From assembly GCF_001039355.2 (NCBI RefSeq), contig NW_019775369.1:171539-233538 (forward strand): a stretch of DNA of 62,000 bases, written 5' to 3'. Both the position numbers and the translations under genes were made by a program. The notes beneath the pieces are model-generated. The model ran no database searches, was not told where the DNA came from, and worked only from the letters and a program-made list of their open reading frames with translations. This DNA is from Lingula anatina. Lineage: Eukaryota > Brachiopoda > Lingulata > Lingulida > Lingulidae. Shown one piece after another: positions 45,843-57,352 of this stretch; the first letter of the stretch is position 1; every line of letters starts with the position of its first letter.

Positions 45843-48800
45843 AGTCCAACTTTTTTGCATAATGTTGACAGACAAGTTATTCTACTGTTTTATTTAAGTA
45901 GGTGTGAAATGAAACTGGGTGAGCGTCTATAGCTTAGCGTCTGAGCCGCTGAAACTGAAATGATTCACTGCATTATGCAATAGATATTCATTTTGACTAC
46001 GCACAGGTCAAGATCGAGTCTTCATTTGTGAAGATACCAACGTCCCTGTTGGCGTGAACGTAATGAAAATGGCATTGATAGTCTGTGGCCTTGATTTTCT
46101 TTTCTTTATCTCAAGGTTAGAATAATCAGTAAAGTTGCTTTGCGGCCTTGGTGAACCAGAGGGAACTGAAATATTTACGCAATGAGCAACCCATTGGGAA
46201 GCGCTGTCTCTGAAGTCTGCCAGACTAGTAGATCTGTGTGTCTGCGATACATGTAAAGGTTGTGCTCTGAGATTTACCGTACTACAATGAGTCGAAATCA
46301 GTAACATACGCCGCATCTGTACCATCCCTCCCCATCTCTGTGGTAAACCCCTGGGGTCTGAGTCTACAAATAATTGAAGACTGGAAGTCGTGTTTTAGAC
46401 TATTAGGTCGTCTTCAGACCTTAAGTACAATTAGGTTACCATATCAAGTAGCCCTTGGCCCTTAATACTTTAGCTATGTATTCCATTGTTTTTTGCTAGT
46501 TTTACTGGTAATTCTTTCTTTTTCCGCCGTGAGCATGGTTTTCTTCGACCAAACGTCAGTCTGATGCCTGAACCACTGTAATGTTTCCACTGCAGTGTTT
46601 GCTGTATCAGTAAATGGATGGCATTTTAGTTAATTGTGTTAAGCTTCAGCCCTTGGGTCAGTGTCCTTAGTAGATTACTAAAGGTGACTATCATTGTTTT
46701 TAAATAGGATGACTGAAAGAAAAACTTATTTTGACTATCGTCTGCCTTTAAAGTATGCTTTAAAACTTACCAAACTTAAAGTAGGTTTTGATGCCATGGC
46801 AGACTTTCACGTATATGTCAATGATTTGAGTAAAAACACGATGTCAACTTCGGACAGTGTCGCTATGAATCGCTTCGTTCAATGTTTCCGCGAAAAATTG
46901 TGTTAATACCCTAGTCACATTAGAGGCGGAATGAGCTACTAGTAGAATGCCGTCGGAATGTAAATTCTTTGTATATTCCTGGATATTCTTAGGGGCTTAA
47001 GTTATAGAATATTCTCTCCATGTAATCAATTCTTCCTTACGCCCAAGTACACTCATCTTAAGTACATCTTTTGTACGTTAGTAAAATGGATCATTTTTGT
47101 GTAAAACATGGTTTTATGTAATTGCTTTTGGATAAAATGTCCACTTTAAACAAATCGAGTTATATCTTTGTGCCGCCATGAGTGCATCATCATTTAAACA
47201 CGTACACTATCCAGATGTACTGGTAATGTGTTCAATGAATCGTAACATCTTCTCCGGTGTCTGTGTGTTTACCTCAAAGAACATGACAGATTATGTCTAG
47301 AACGATCTGTTACAGTTGACGAATCACACGCAATAGAGCAATAATGAAATAATAAAGAACATGCAATCATCCCAGTGATCAAGTGCTGATGATATGTTTT
47401 CCCTCACTTAAACCTGAGGCAGGACAAGCTAAGAAGAGAACGTAATAATTTAGCGTATAATTGCCATCATAAAAGAGCTAATTCAATGTTTAAATCAGCT
47501 TGATTTATTATTACAGGTTTTCTTGTAACTTTCCAACAACGTGGTTTAAGTTCATTTACTATGGTTAACGTTATTTGATTAAAACTATTGCTTCACGGAA
47601 GTAAAATCTTTAATCAAGTTTTTTTCGATTTTCCCTGAAAAGTCATTTAAACGTAGACAGCTGAAGGCCATTAAATTAGACCGGTTTGGGACAGTGTTTT
47701 GAATGCGTAAACTAACATCGTTTTATATTGAAATGAGAAAATGGCATATCTTTTGAATCAAAATAAAACAATTAGCAATAAAAAACACCGAGACCCTAAG
47801 TAATTTTCACTTTTGCTTGAAAACATAGACTGTAGGATTCGACATGCTGGCTCAGTATAAATTCAAACATAAGAACAATAAAAAACATGGTTTCGCTTTT
47901 GAGAGACCAATGCATTGGATACTGGCAGTAAAAAAGAAATAGTGATTTAATATTCCCCGCAATGTTTAACTCAATGTCATCCATACGATAATGTTGCTCA
48001 TAGAGGTGTGAGGTTTAGGGGGTGGGGTGGGGGTAGGGAGAATATGGGTTGGGGGTGTGTGGGGTTTGGAGGGTGTCTGAGGGTTGGGGTGTGTGATGGT
48101 AAGAGGGTATGTGGGCGTTGGAGGGTGTGTGGGGTTTGTTGAGGGTGTGTGGGGTTGGGAGAAAATGGGGTTGGAGGGTGCGTGAGAGTCGGAGGGTGCT
48201 TTATGGGGTTGTAGGGTGTGTTTAGGGATTGGAGGGTGTTAGGGTGGATGGGGTATGGGCAATGTATTGAGTTCTAGAGTGTGTCTCCGGTTTCTTATTG
48301 TATTGTCTAAACTATAAATATGTTGGTAGTTGGCGTCAGTGTTTCAAGAAAAAATAGTTTAATTTTATCAAGACTGAAGCATTTGTAGTCCACTTCCATG
48401 AGCATACTGCATCCGTTGTGCAATCAGTTGGTTAATTTGATCAAGACTGAAATATTAGTAGTCAACTTCGATCATTGGTAGTCGACTTCATTGAGCATAC
48501 CGTATCTGCAATCAGTTACACTTTAGCCATTTTGATTTTATGGTCTACTTCAGATGTTTATTTCCTGCATTATTATCGACACATATTTCCGTTCTTAAAA
48601 TTACTACCAAATATCGATTTGAGATATTTTATGGATTGAAGCACTTGTTGTGTCTATTGGATTGTGGTTCAAGTGGCAAATATATCCACCATCAGTAAAC
48701 TGTCTTCTCGGCTACTTATAAAACATATTGTCGCTATATAATAAAACCATAAACTCACTTGGAAATCGCCATATCACCGAGTACAAGCCATATGGCGCCT

Positions 48801-50131
48801 GTTTAAGCGATATGTGACTGATCTGAAAAAAAAAAATAAATGGGCAATACTAGAGAACACTACCGGAACATTTACTGTGTAATGAACCTGACAAATACTG
48901 CAAAGATGTGAAAGATATAAGATTCACAGCATACAACATGGTACAAAGAGCGAAATATGACTAGCACATTGCTGTGGCTCCTTGAGGTAATGGCCTGGCC
49001 TATTTCCAGATACATTTAATAGGTTTATTTGAATATTAAAACCTAGAGATATACAACAATAATTGAAATTAGAACAACTTTTGTCAAAACATGATCCACA
49101 GGTCCAGACAACAGTAAAAGGTGAAAGCATGTTGACAATTTCAGATTGAAGACCAAGTATGCAAAATACCGATGCGAAAGATGCCATGGAAACAGCAGTT
49201 TTCATTTTAACATCCAAAGGTTTTCGAACCACACAAGAGCTTATCAGCATAATCATAATATCCACAAATTTTTTTCAAACATGACTTAAATGCCTGAAAT
49301 ATTCTTCAAACACTTGTACAACGAAATTGTACGTGGCAATCGGACGTGATAGGAATGTTTGTCCACTAAGAACCCTAGTCTGCTTCCCATTACTTTGTAC
49401 AGGTGACGTTTCGTCCCATATACTAACCCCAATACTCCAACTAACCCTAACCTGTACTAATCATATAGGAGCCCGGACTTCCATTCCTGTCACACCAGAT
49501 CTAACTCCTGGAAGATTGCAAGTGATATCTATTAACGTGCAGCCCAGATCTTCTTCCATACAGCCTTGCCTACGCACACTTACAGTACAGTCTAGACAGT
49601 CTGCCTCAGAGAGCACTTACATTTCATATTATTTCAAAGAATGTAAGGCTGACCTAGACAGGTTGTTCTAAAACTGAGATACACCGAGACTCATATAGTA
49701 GTGACAGCGTAGATGGTATCTTGTGAATTGAACATCTTTAATAAAATGTTTACAGTAATAAGGTTATGCGGATTGACCACGCTTTTAACTATTTGTTTTA
49801 AGAGATCTTGTAATGAATCAATATATCAATAGATATTTATATAATAGCTTTATTTATAAACAGTTATTTATTATTATTTTTTTTTCATTATTTCACCTGC
49901 GATATAACGGAATGTTAATATTATAGACAATGCACCGTAAATTTGGCATACTGAAATCATGTATACCAAATATATTAAAAACCTCACAAACACAGTCATT
50001 TCATCACGATTCTAAAACTTTTTTCAGCCATCATATGATTTGTGGTATGCAGCCACAGGAACCCGAGTTTCTTCATCATGGAGACAATTCATCGAATTTT
50101 TTTCAAAGATTTTCAAACGTTTGGGGTTAGT
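45843..50131. repeat. Large direct duplication, copy B
   Basis: Second copy of 40500-45044. Differences include a roughly 20-bp deletion near 47886, a shorter G-rich minisatellite, one VNTR unit instead of four, and scattered substitutions. At its right end, GGGGTTAGT passes directly into CAACATCACC of the minisatellite. About 430 bp present in copy A (including the MITE) is missing, with TAGT microhomology at the joint. Confidence 0.9.
48008..48264 (+). repeat. G-rich minisatellite, copy B
   Basis: Counterpart of 42688-42965 and some 20 bp shorter. Units differ by small indels, as expected from slippage between alleles or recent paralogs. Confidence 0.9.
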
Positions 50132-50250
50132 CAACATCACCGTATGTTCAGTGTTTAAGTTACAAAGACAGTAGTCAACATCGCCGCATGTTCAGTGTTT
50201 AAGGTACAAAGACAGTAGTCAACATCACTGTATGTTCAGTGTTACAGTAA
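50131..50250 (+). repeat. 44-bp minisatellite, about 2.7 units
   Basis: Same unit as 45455-45840, here ending in unique sequence after TTCAGTGTTACAG. Confidence 0.9.
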
Positions 50251-52143
50251 AATGGCAACCAGGCCAAATGTTCAGTGGTATATATTGAGGAGTGCTGCCA
50301 AAATATACGGTTGATATCATGCCCCAGAGCGCATTCAGAGATGTCCAAGCAACTCCCAGTGTAGGAGTCCAAGGTTTACAAAGGTGAAGAGAATGAGATG
50401 CAGAGACGTGGCTTAACTTGTGTTATAATGGGCGATTACATACAGCGATGTTGACTACTGTCTCTGTAAAGTGGACGTTCATACCTCGTTCATTCATCGT
50501 AGTTTTTTATACACGGCGAAGGCAGTTTGTCTTCCTGTGCTTGGTATTGTACTGTCATCTAGTCAGGTTTTGTTTTTTGTTCAGGCGGTTCATACCGCGA
50601 TTTTGCCTTTCCTTTTTTTTCACTTCGTAATAATATCACTTTACTCTAGAAATACACGACTTTATTAGTCACTGAATAGTTTTGTGAACTCAGATATGGA
50701 ATGTGTCATCTTATTTTGAATTAAGAGTTCTATTTGCAGTACTTGTATCACCTGCTCCAAACAACCCTCGTCATGCCCAGTGCTCTCTTCAGGTGAACTT
50801 CCTCCACCCCCAGGGATACAGCGTGAGCGTTCCTTTCCCCTTAGGTCATGTTAATCATTAGAAACGTCAGTTTTGCGTGCTGATGTCGTCTCTAGTTACC
50901 TGTCTCAGGCACTGCATCAACAAACAGCCCGCAAGGCACCGGACAGGCGGTCGTCACGCCAAATGGACTTTGAACGGGTGTACTATACAAATGACCTGGT
51001 AATTAAGTACTTTGACGACAAAGAGATACGAAACTAAGGGCTGAGAGAGAAAGAGAGTGAGAGAGAGAAGGGGTGTGTGTTAAGACTTGTTTGTTTCTCA
51101 TATCTCAGTAAACTGCATACACTGAGTAATCACCAGCTATATTTTCTCATCCTGGGCTCTTCTTGGTCAATCTTCGTATAAAAGAGACATTGACAAGGTG
51201 CCACGCTCAAATGAACTTTTTAATGTTCAAAGTACGGTCAGGTCAATCTCTCACAACATAAAGCCACCTGGTCCCCTTTTTTCTTTCGGAGAAAATAAAT
51301 GAATCATGTTTGAGCTTGATGCTGTCATTAATTTGTAATATTTGTAACTATAATCCTGTATTAAAACAAAGCCCGCTGAATGACAAAGAAGCTGAAATAT
51401 ACATTTGAACTTAGCGTGGAATCCCAGTTCCCAATACATGCATAGACCACTTCTACTAGTTATACTGTTATCCAACTCAAGTGATGTCTACATGCTTAGT
51501 CATAAACCGAATTAAACACTCGATCAGCGTTAAAAAAGGCTTAAAACTATATCTTCTTCAAATCTTAGGACATTATTAATTAGCCTACGTGTCTGTACCG
51601 GTTATTGAGAGCACAGAAAGTAAGCAGATATTATCCGTTTAAATCTCATTTTTCGGGTAATTTGAAAATGTATCATTTGCCGTTTTTCTAAGTAATACTA
51701 CATGTATTTTAGACCATATGGTGGCATTTGATCAAATTTTTTAGCAACAATTTGACTTCAAATGCATCTTTGAAAAGGCTATTCTCACCATAAAAATGTC
51801 TAACAAAAATTGTTTAAGATGGAGAACAGCACGTCTGAAATGTTGACATACAAACATGTATTTTGCAATCTAGTTGTCAAGACATCACATCGGAGATTAA
51901 TCAAAAACGCAAATTATTTTGGTAATGACTACAATTGTGCCAAGTGTTTTGATTGAGATGACAACTGGATCAATCATTTCAACTCTGACGAATGCCTTCC
52001 ACACCGTGAATTACGGGACATCAGGATTGGATTTTACAAGTTGAGGGTAAAAATTGCCCTCTTCTATTTGAGGGGAAACAAGTACACGGTGTAAGTGTAT
52101 GAAAATACCTCTGGGAGCTTCGTAGTGCAATTCTGTCACTCTG
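50251..52143. other. Intergenic stretch, nothing recognised
   Basis: A short GAGAGA tract lies near 51040-51068. No supported gene or repeat ends. Confidence 0.4.
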
Positions 52144-52600
52144 CAGGGGCGGATCCAGGATTATTTGAAGGGGGGGGGGGGGTCCGCGGATGCGAGCACC
52201 CCCCCCCCCCCCCCCACCNNNNNNNNNNNNNNNNNNNNNNNNNNNNNNNNNNNNNNNNNNNNNNNNNNNNNNNNNNNNNNNNNNNNNNNNNNNNNNNNNN
52301 NNNNNNNNNNNNNNNNNNNNNNNNNNNNNNNNNNNNNNNNNNNNNNNNGGGGGGGGGGGCCCGGGGGGGGCCCCCCCCCCCCCCCCCACACACACACACT
52401 TGGCGTAGGGTACGGGACCCGCCGAAAGGCCTCGGAAAAACTCGAAAAAATTTGGTATTTTAGAGGGCGAACGGATCAGTTTGGTATGGTTTAGAACTGT
52501 GATTCAGCATGTCAAAAGTCTTATTTCAAGAGGGAACCAGAAATCGAAGGGGAGGTGGTCAGGACTCCCCTGACCCCCCTTCTAAATCCACTACTTACTC
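52144..52600. mobile_element. CAGGGGCGGATCC-ended repeat with internal N gap
   Basis: Begins CAGGGGCGGATCCAGGATTA then TTTGAAGG and a G-run; the same end, inverted, lies at 20740-20790. The right part (about 52349-52600) is GC-skewed, with CCCCTGACCCCCC and TAAATCCACTA, but its right end is uncertain. Only the left boundary is firm. Confidence 0.5.
52219..52348. other. Assembly gap, 130 N
   Basis: 130 N flanked by long C and G homopolymers (C15 before; mixed G10/C/G8 and C17 after). Frames across it are meaningless. Confidence 1.
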
Positions 52601-53500
52601 TGACCCTCTGGGTTGAGGCGTTGCTTAAAAAGTGGTCATTCCATTTGGTAAGGAAGTCGTTAATGCTACTGCTTTTGCTGCCCCTATTGCAAGAACATAT
52701 ATATCATAGTAACATCGTGTGCCTCAAATCTTCACATCCTAACAAATTGTATATTTGGATAAAGTGAATGTACATAGCATCTTTTCTATAGTTCATATAT
52801 ACTGCAGATCAGCATGTGTATTGACAGTGGAGGTTTATTTTATTACCACCGCTATATCGATGTTTTAAGGATAAAAGTACGTAGGTGAATGTCAAAATGA
52901 GTACTATTACGTACAAACATGCCGGTATAATTACACATAAAAACTTCATGAATGCACACGAAAATATGTTTGTGCTGCAAGATGTATGCATTAAGTTCAA
53001 CGCAGCTTTGCTTTAAATAATTCTTTGACATATTAACCCAGTGCAAGCTTACGGTTTAAAATGGACGTAATTCAAAATGGTGCCATTCAATCAAAAACGT
53101 GCGAATAATTTAATTAACAATTAGGAGGAGAGAGCAGGAAGGGTTTGAACTATTGTCCAGCCTTATAGTCCACTACAATGTATCTGTTCTCCCAAAATAG
53201 AAGCCATCTTAAAAACCAACGTGTTCTTTTTTACTTAAAATAAAATATTACAATATGATGGCGTGCACATTTAGGCCTAAGATCACGTTTATATGCTGCA
53301 TAGCTAAATGGTGGTAATAATAAATATGTGGGCGGATCAACAACGTCTGGTCCTTTGTTGCGCCATAAAATGTGAAACACTGTATGAAGGCGGTTATATA
53401 GTCGAGTAGCCAGAACGCTAACCCTGCAATGTTTTTTCCTGTAAACTTTTTTTGCTGACATGCATTCTTTAGGTCGAGGGAAGCAAAATTAGCTTGGTTG
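52601..53500. other. Intergenic stretch, nothing recognised
   Basis: AT-rich DNA with no supported feature. Confidence 0.4.
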
Positions 53501-53519
53501 CTATTTCAGAGACCTTGAG

Positions 53520-54420
53520 CATTTTTCAATATGGCCGTCAATTTATGAGGAAAAATAGAAAAGCGACCAGAAGTCGCCGGGTAATCTTTATTGACAGCTT
53601 TTTTGAACGTGTATCCTATCAGGAGAGCACAACAGTACTGGTGAATACACTTTAGCCCATTACATATAGCAAAAAACCCAAAATGGCCGTCAAAACATAT
53701 GGTAGAAAGTAAAAAAAAGCTTCAAAATAAGTTGGTTGTTGGAAATTTAGTCTTATTAAAAACATATCCGCCTTTTCTATTTCTGTCCATTATGATAATT
53801 TGTTAGTCAAGATCCTAAACTCTCAGAAAGTGCTTATTTGACATTAATCAGATGGTGGCAGACGGTGCCATCTCCTGAGAGTCCATTTCCACTCCGACGA
53901 GCCCCATAGTCAAAGCTTGCTATGTTATATCTTACAAGCTTTTTTAAAAGAAATTATTTCAGCTGGGTTACGAAATTTAGAGAAGCTTATTAGCTTGACT
54001 TTATTTGCCAGTTGATACATAAGAGATATTGATAATTTTTCAAAATTCAAGATGGCCGTCAATTTGTTATATGAATAGCGAGAGTCAAACATTCAAATAA
54101 AAATTTTAATGCTTCACTCCATTGTTCATCATTACATATTCATGTTTATATCCATGCAAAGTGAGATCATTTATTTCATTTTTGCAAGTTATTTTAATAA
54201 AAATGGCCTCCAAATCATAATGGAAGGGCAAAGAAACAACTGTTAAACTACAAGGCCTTTAACTGAAATAGATTTTAACTTATTTTAACAAATATAAATA
54301 CATATATAAAGTAAAAAACGATATATTTGCGTTCAAGACATCACACAATCAAACATATTTTTAGGTTAAATGATACGAAAAACGAAAACCAATATGTCCG
54401 TCAATGCTACTCTATGATCA
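53520..54420. repeat. Scattered ATGGCCGTCAA motif cluster
   Basis: AATATGGCCGTCAATTTATG (about 53529), AAAATGGCCGTCAAAACATA (53681), AAGATGGCCGTCAATTTGTT (54050), AAAATGGCCTCCAAATCATA (54202) and AATATGTCCGTCAATGCTAC (54392) recur in 900 bp of otherwise AT-rich DNA. The spacing is irregular (about 150-370 bp). It looks like a diverged tandem repeat with one better-kept word. Confidence 0.55.
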
Positions 54421-55079
54421 AACCAAACATTGATTGCGGATTTCTCATTCTAAATCAAAAATAACATTGTAGATGATTAAATGAAAGGCATTATCATTTT
54501 AGTATGTGTAAACTAAATCATTTTGAAATAAAAAGGCGTAAAACGTTTTTCTTCAGGTTGGATTATATTTTTTGTAAACTTTTTAAATATTTTAACACCT
54601 ATGAGTAAAGGCATTTTTGTTGTTTAATAATGGATTTTATTATAAATAATCAAGATCCAAGCATGGGTATACAAACCCAGCGGTTAGGGCCCATGAGGTC
54701 AGCTATTCTTGACAACGTGACATAGATCGGGGATATGCGAGGGCTACCCGTCGACATAATGTATTTGAAATGTTTTTTTTTTTTTTGTTGCCAATATATA
54801 CTTACAGATAATGGAAGCTTTGAGATAGGAATGTATGCATTTTTCTACTTGTAGGGTAGATGTAATTATTCATTGTAAATTTATTGATGACTTAGTGCTC
54901 AGGAAGTTGATGAGTTGTCATGTTGCCATGGTTCATTGCACATGGGAAAGCTTTTTTTTTTTTTTGCAAAAATGGACCAAATACACATTGAGCAATACTC
55001 AATGGGCATCTGCACATTTTGAGGATAGGTTTTGGAGGCCTATAAAGGCCTAAAAAAAGGCCACCCATGTTGTTAGTCC
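54421..55079. other. Intergenic stretch, nothing recognised
   Basis: Contains T-runs at 54774-54787 and 54952-54965. No supported gene. Confidence 0.4.
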
Positions 55080-55398
55080 AGTGAACGGAATCGTGCCATG
55101 GCTATTATGTGAACAACGTACATCTCTGGGCACTGGGTGTGAGGGGAGTCTGATTTGAGCTATAATATATGGGCTGTCCCCACCCCACAATCAGGAACCT
55201 GGTTGAATGCCACAACATGCCAGGCTCTGTAAGCGATATACCGCAGCCAGGGTGAGAGAGTGTCAACTCCAGGCCAGGATCGCTACATCAGGTTGCATCA
55301 GCTGCGGGACCAGTCGTACAGCACAAGAAGCACCCGGCAGGAACAACAACCGGAGCAGCAGCCCCACTGTGCGTCGACGCTTGCTGGCGGTCAACCGA
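55080..55398 (+). pseudogene. Tc1-like transposase remnant, N-terminal DNA-binding part
   Basis: A broken copy of the helix-turn-helix region of a Tc1-type transposase. In one frame it reads SERNRAMAIM, then a stop. After a frame change it reads PTIRNLVECHNMPGSVSDIP, then a stop and a frame change into STPGQDRYIRLHQLRDQ. Another frame change gives GRNNNRSSSPTVRRRLLAV. These follow the family order (ERNRAIGML, TIxRLVxRF, TGSVxDRPRSGRPRVT, DRYIRLxxLRxR, TVRxRLxxxGL). At least three frame disruptions and stops make it non-functional. The catalytic domain is missing; different sequence follows from about 55400. Confidence 0.7.
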
Positions 55399-55764
55399 TG
55401 GTGGTCGTTGATGGCAACATACCAGTAACTGCTCTTCACTACATACAGGGTTACCACTTAATATGGAATATTATTTTTTGGCGAGTAAATTTTCTACAAA
55501 ATATTTATTTTCTCTCTAACTACTTTACATCCAAATCTGAGGTGTCACTCCCTGAGTAGCCAGGTGTGTTACCTAATTACCAAACAACTCTCGAAACAAT
55601 TGATGCATGCAGTTGCATGTGCTGTGGTTAGAAATGTGAGGGGTGGTCTTTTCGGCAATTTCTGCCCTTGTATAAAAACGCATGGGTTTGGTCAATCTTT
55701 GGAGTGTGTTTAGAGAAGCAACAAAGGGATCGCACTGAAACTTGACAGGTACCTTATTGAAGAT
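55399..55764. other. Spacer between two Tc1-like remnants
   Basis: No coding recognised. An end-like CAGGGTTACCACTTAATATG at 55447 might be the start of the second element, but I could not find its inverted partner near 56780-56870. Confidence 0.35.
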
Positions 55765-56778
55765 ATGGTTCGACAGCTAAGCAACGCAGCTTACTATGGG
55801 ACTCTTGCTCTCAGAGAAAATGTCCAGAAACGGACAGCCATTGCCAGGTAATTCAACATTTATCAAGAACCGTTTGTAAAGTCCTCCAAAGAAATGCTGC
55901 AACAGGGGCACCTACTCCAATACCTCGACCAGGGTGTCCGCGTATCACACCAAGAAGACAGGATCGCCTTCTCCTTAGAGGACGCCATGCTGGTCGTACA
56001 AAGGCAACCAGTGTCCACAGAAAAGAGAGGCAGAATGTCATTCAAACGCCCGTTTCAAGGTCAATCGTGAACAAGTGATTACTGCAAGCCGGTTATTTTG
56101 CACAAAGGCCAGTAGGGAAACCACTGTTAACAGCAGGTCATATACAGCGACGTCTGCAATGGGCTGGGGACCATGTGCGTTTGCAGCCAAAACACTGGAA
56201 TCACGTCGTTTTCAGTAATGAGGCCACATATGGATCTTTTAGGGTTGATGGTCGAATCCGTGTCCACCGACGTGTACGAGGGACATAAAACGATGATTGT
56301 GTACTACCTAGGGTGCAAGCAGGGGTTGTAACGTCTCTGTTCGAGGAGAATTTCATGTCGGTGCCCAGAACCAGTTGGTTTTTCTAAGAGGCAACCTCAG
56401 CCAGGATTCCTACAGAGACATTCTACAGCAAACGATGCTTCGATTGGTAAGAGCCATCTTCAGGAACAACTTTGTGTACCAAGACGACTGCGCAACCCCA
56501 CATCGAGGCCGCAGAATCACTGTTTTTCTTCAAAACCAATGCGTTCAGCAACTGCCCTGGCCTGCAAACTCTTCAGATATGAACCCAATTGAAAATCTTT
56601 GGGCAAAAGTAACTCACAGAATTAATAGCTATGGTCATCGGCCGGTAAATAGTGATGAACTGCGACAGGCAAATATCACTGCGTGGAATGATATCCCCAT
56701 CCAAACTCTAAAAAACGTATGCCATGTAGGATGAGGGCGCTGCAAGCGGCTGCTGAAGGTCGTACCCGCAATTACTGA
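55765..56778 (+). pseudogene. Tc1-like transposase pseudogene with full-length outline (DD34E type)
   Basis: Decayed Tc1/mariner transposase, a DDE enzyme that would cut and join transposon ends. The N-terminal part contains LALRENVQKRTAIAR, a stop (TAA) and, after frame changes, RTVCKVLQRNAATGAP and RPGCPRITPRRQDR. The catalytic core has HWNHVVFSNEATYGSFRVDG, where the usual FSDE aspartate is Asn (AAT, 56217-56219). It is followed by RIRVHRRVRGT and a stop. After a further frameshift an intact 119-residue stretch (56375-56734) contains YQDDCATPH and LPWPANSSDMNPIENLW. The second aspartate (56486-56488) and the glutamate (56591-56593) are 34 residues apart. A last frameshift near 56720 precedes MRALQAAAEGRTRNY and the stop. 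It cannot be active: stops, frameshifts and a lost catalytic residue. It is a different element from the remnant at 55080-55398. Confidence 0.9.
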
Positions 56779-56852
56779 CTTTTCATGATTTACTGTAGTG
56801 AGATCTTTGACTGTGTAACATATCACTGTCCAGAGGCTATCATTTACTTTAN

Positions 56853-56853
56853 G
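56853..56853. other. Single-N position
   Basis: One N, about 75 bp after the transposase pseudogene. No repetition of upstream sequence was recognised after it, unlike the other two single-N positions. Confidence 0.9.
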
Positions 56854-57321
56854 ACTCGACTAATAGTTATTACAGACCATTAATGCAGCATAGCTCCCAA
56901 CGTTACAAGTGAACACAATAACACACATCAATACTGCCCACCAGGAAGCAAACTCTAACCATCTAGGAAAAAAAAAACAATGACCAGCATCATTAAAGTT
57001 TATCATTCACGTGGTTAAAATAAGTAGAAAACGCCCCACTCCCATCCCTAACAAACCAACATAATTCCCTGGTTGAAAAAAGTAGGGGATATCCTTCACC
57101 GACCCTCACAGCATATGGCTAGGCCTTGTCATGTGTTCTTCGAATATATCAATATATCAATGGATTTCTTTTTTAAGGAATGCATCCGCTATTTTTAATA
57201 CAATAACACCACAGCTGTGTAAAACATGTAATGAATGATTCCCGCATAAACAGTGGAAAAATTAATGTGAAGAAAATAGTGTTCTCAGCTGTTGATGACA
57301 CTAGCTGAAACCTACATCAGT

Positions 57322-57352
<31 letters not shown>

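Noticed and set aside
52021-52494. Frames of 72-124 aa rich in Gly/Pro
   Set aside because: They cross the 130-N gap and G/C homopolymers.
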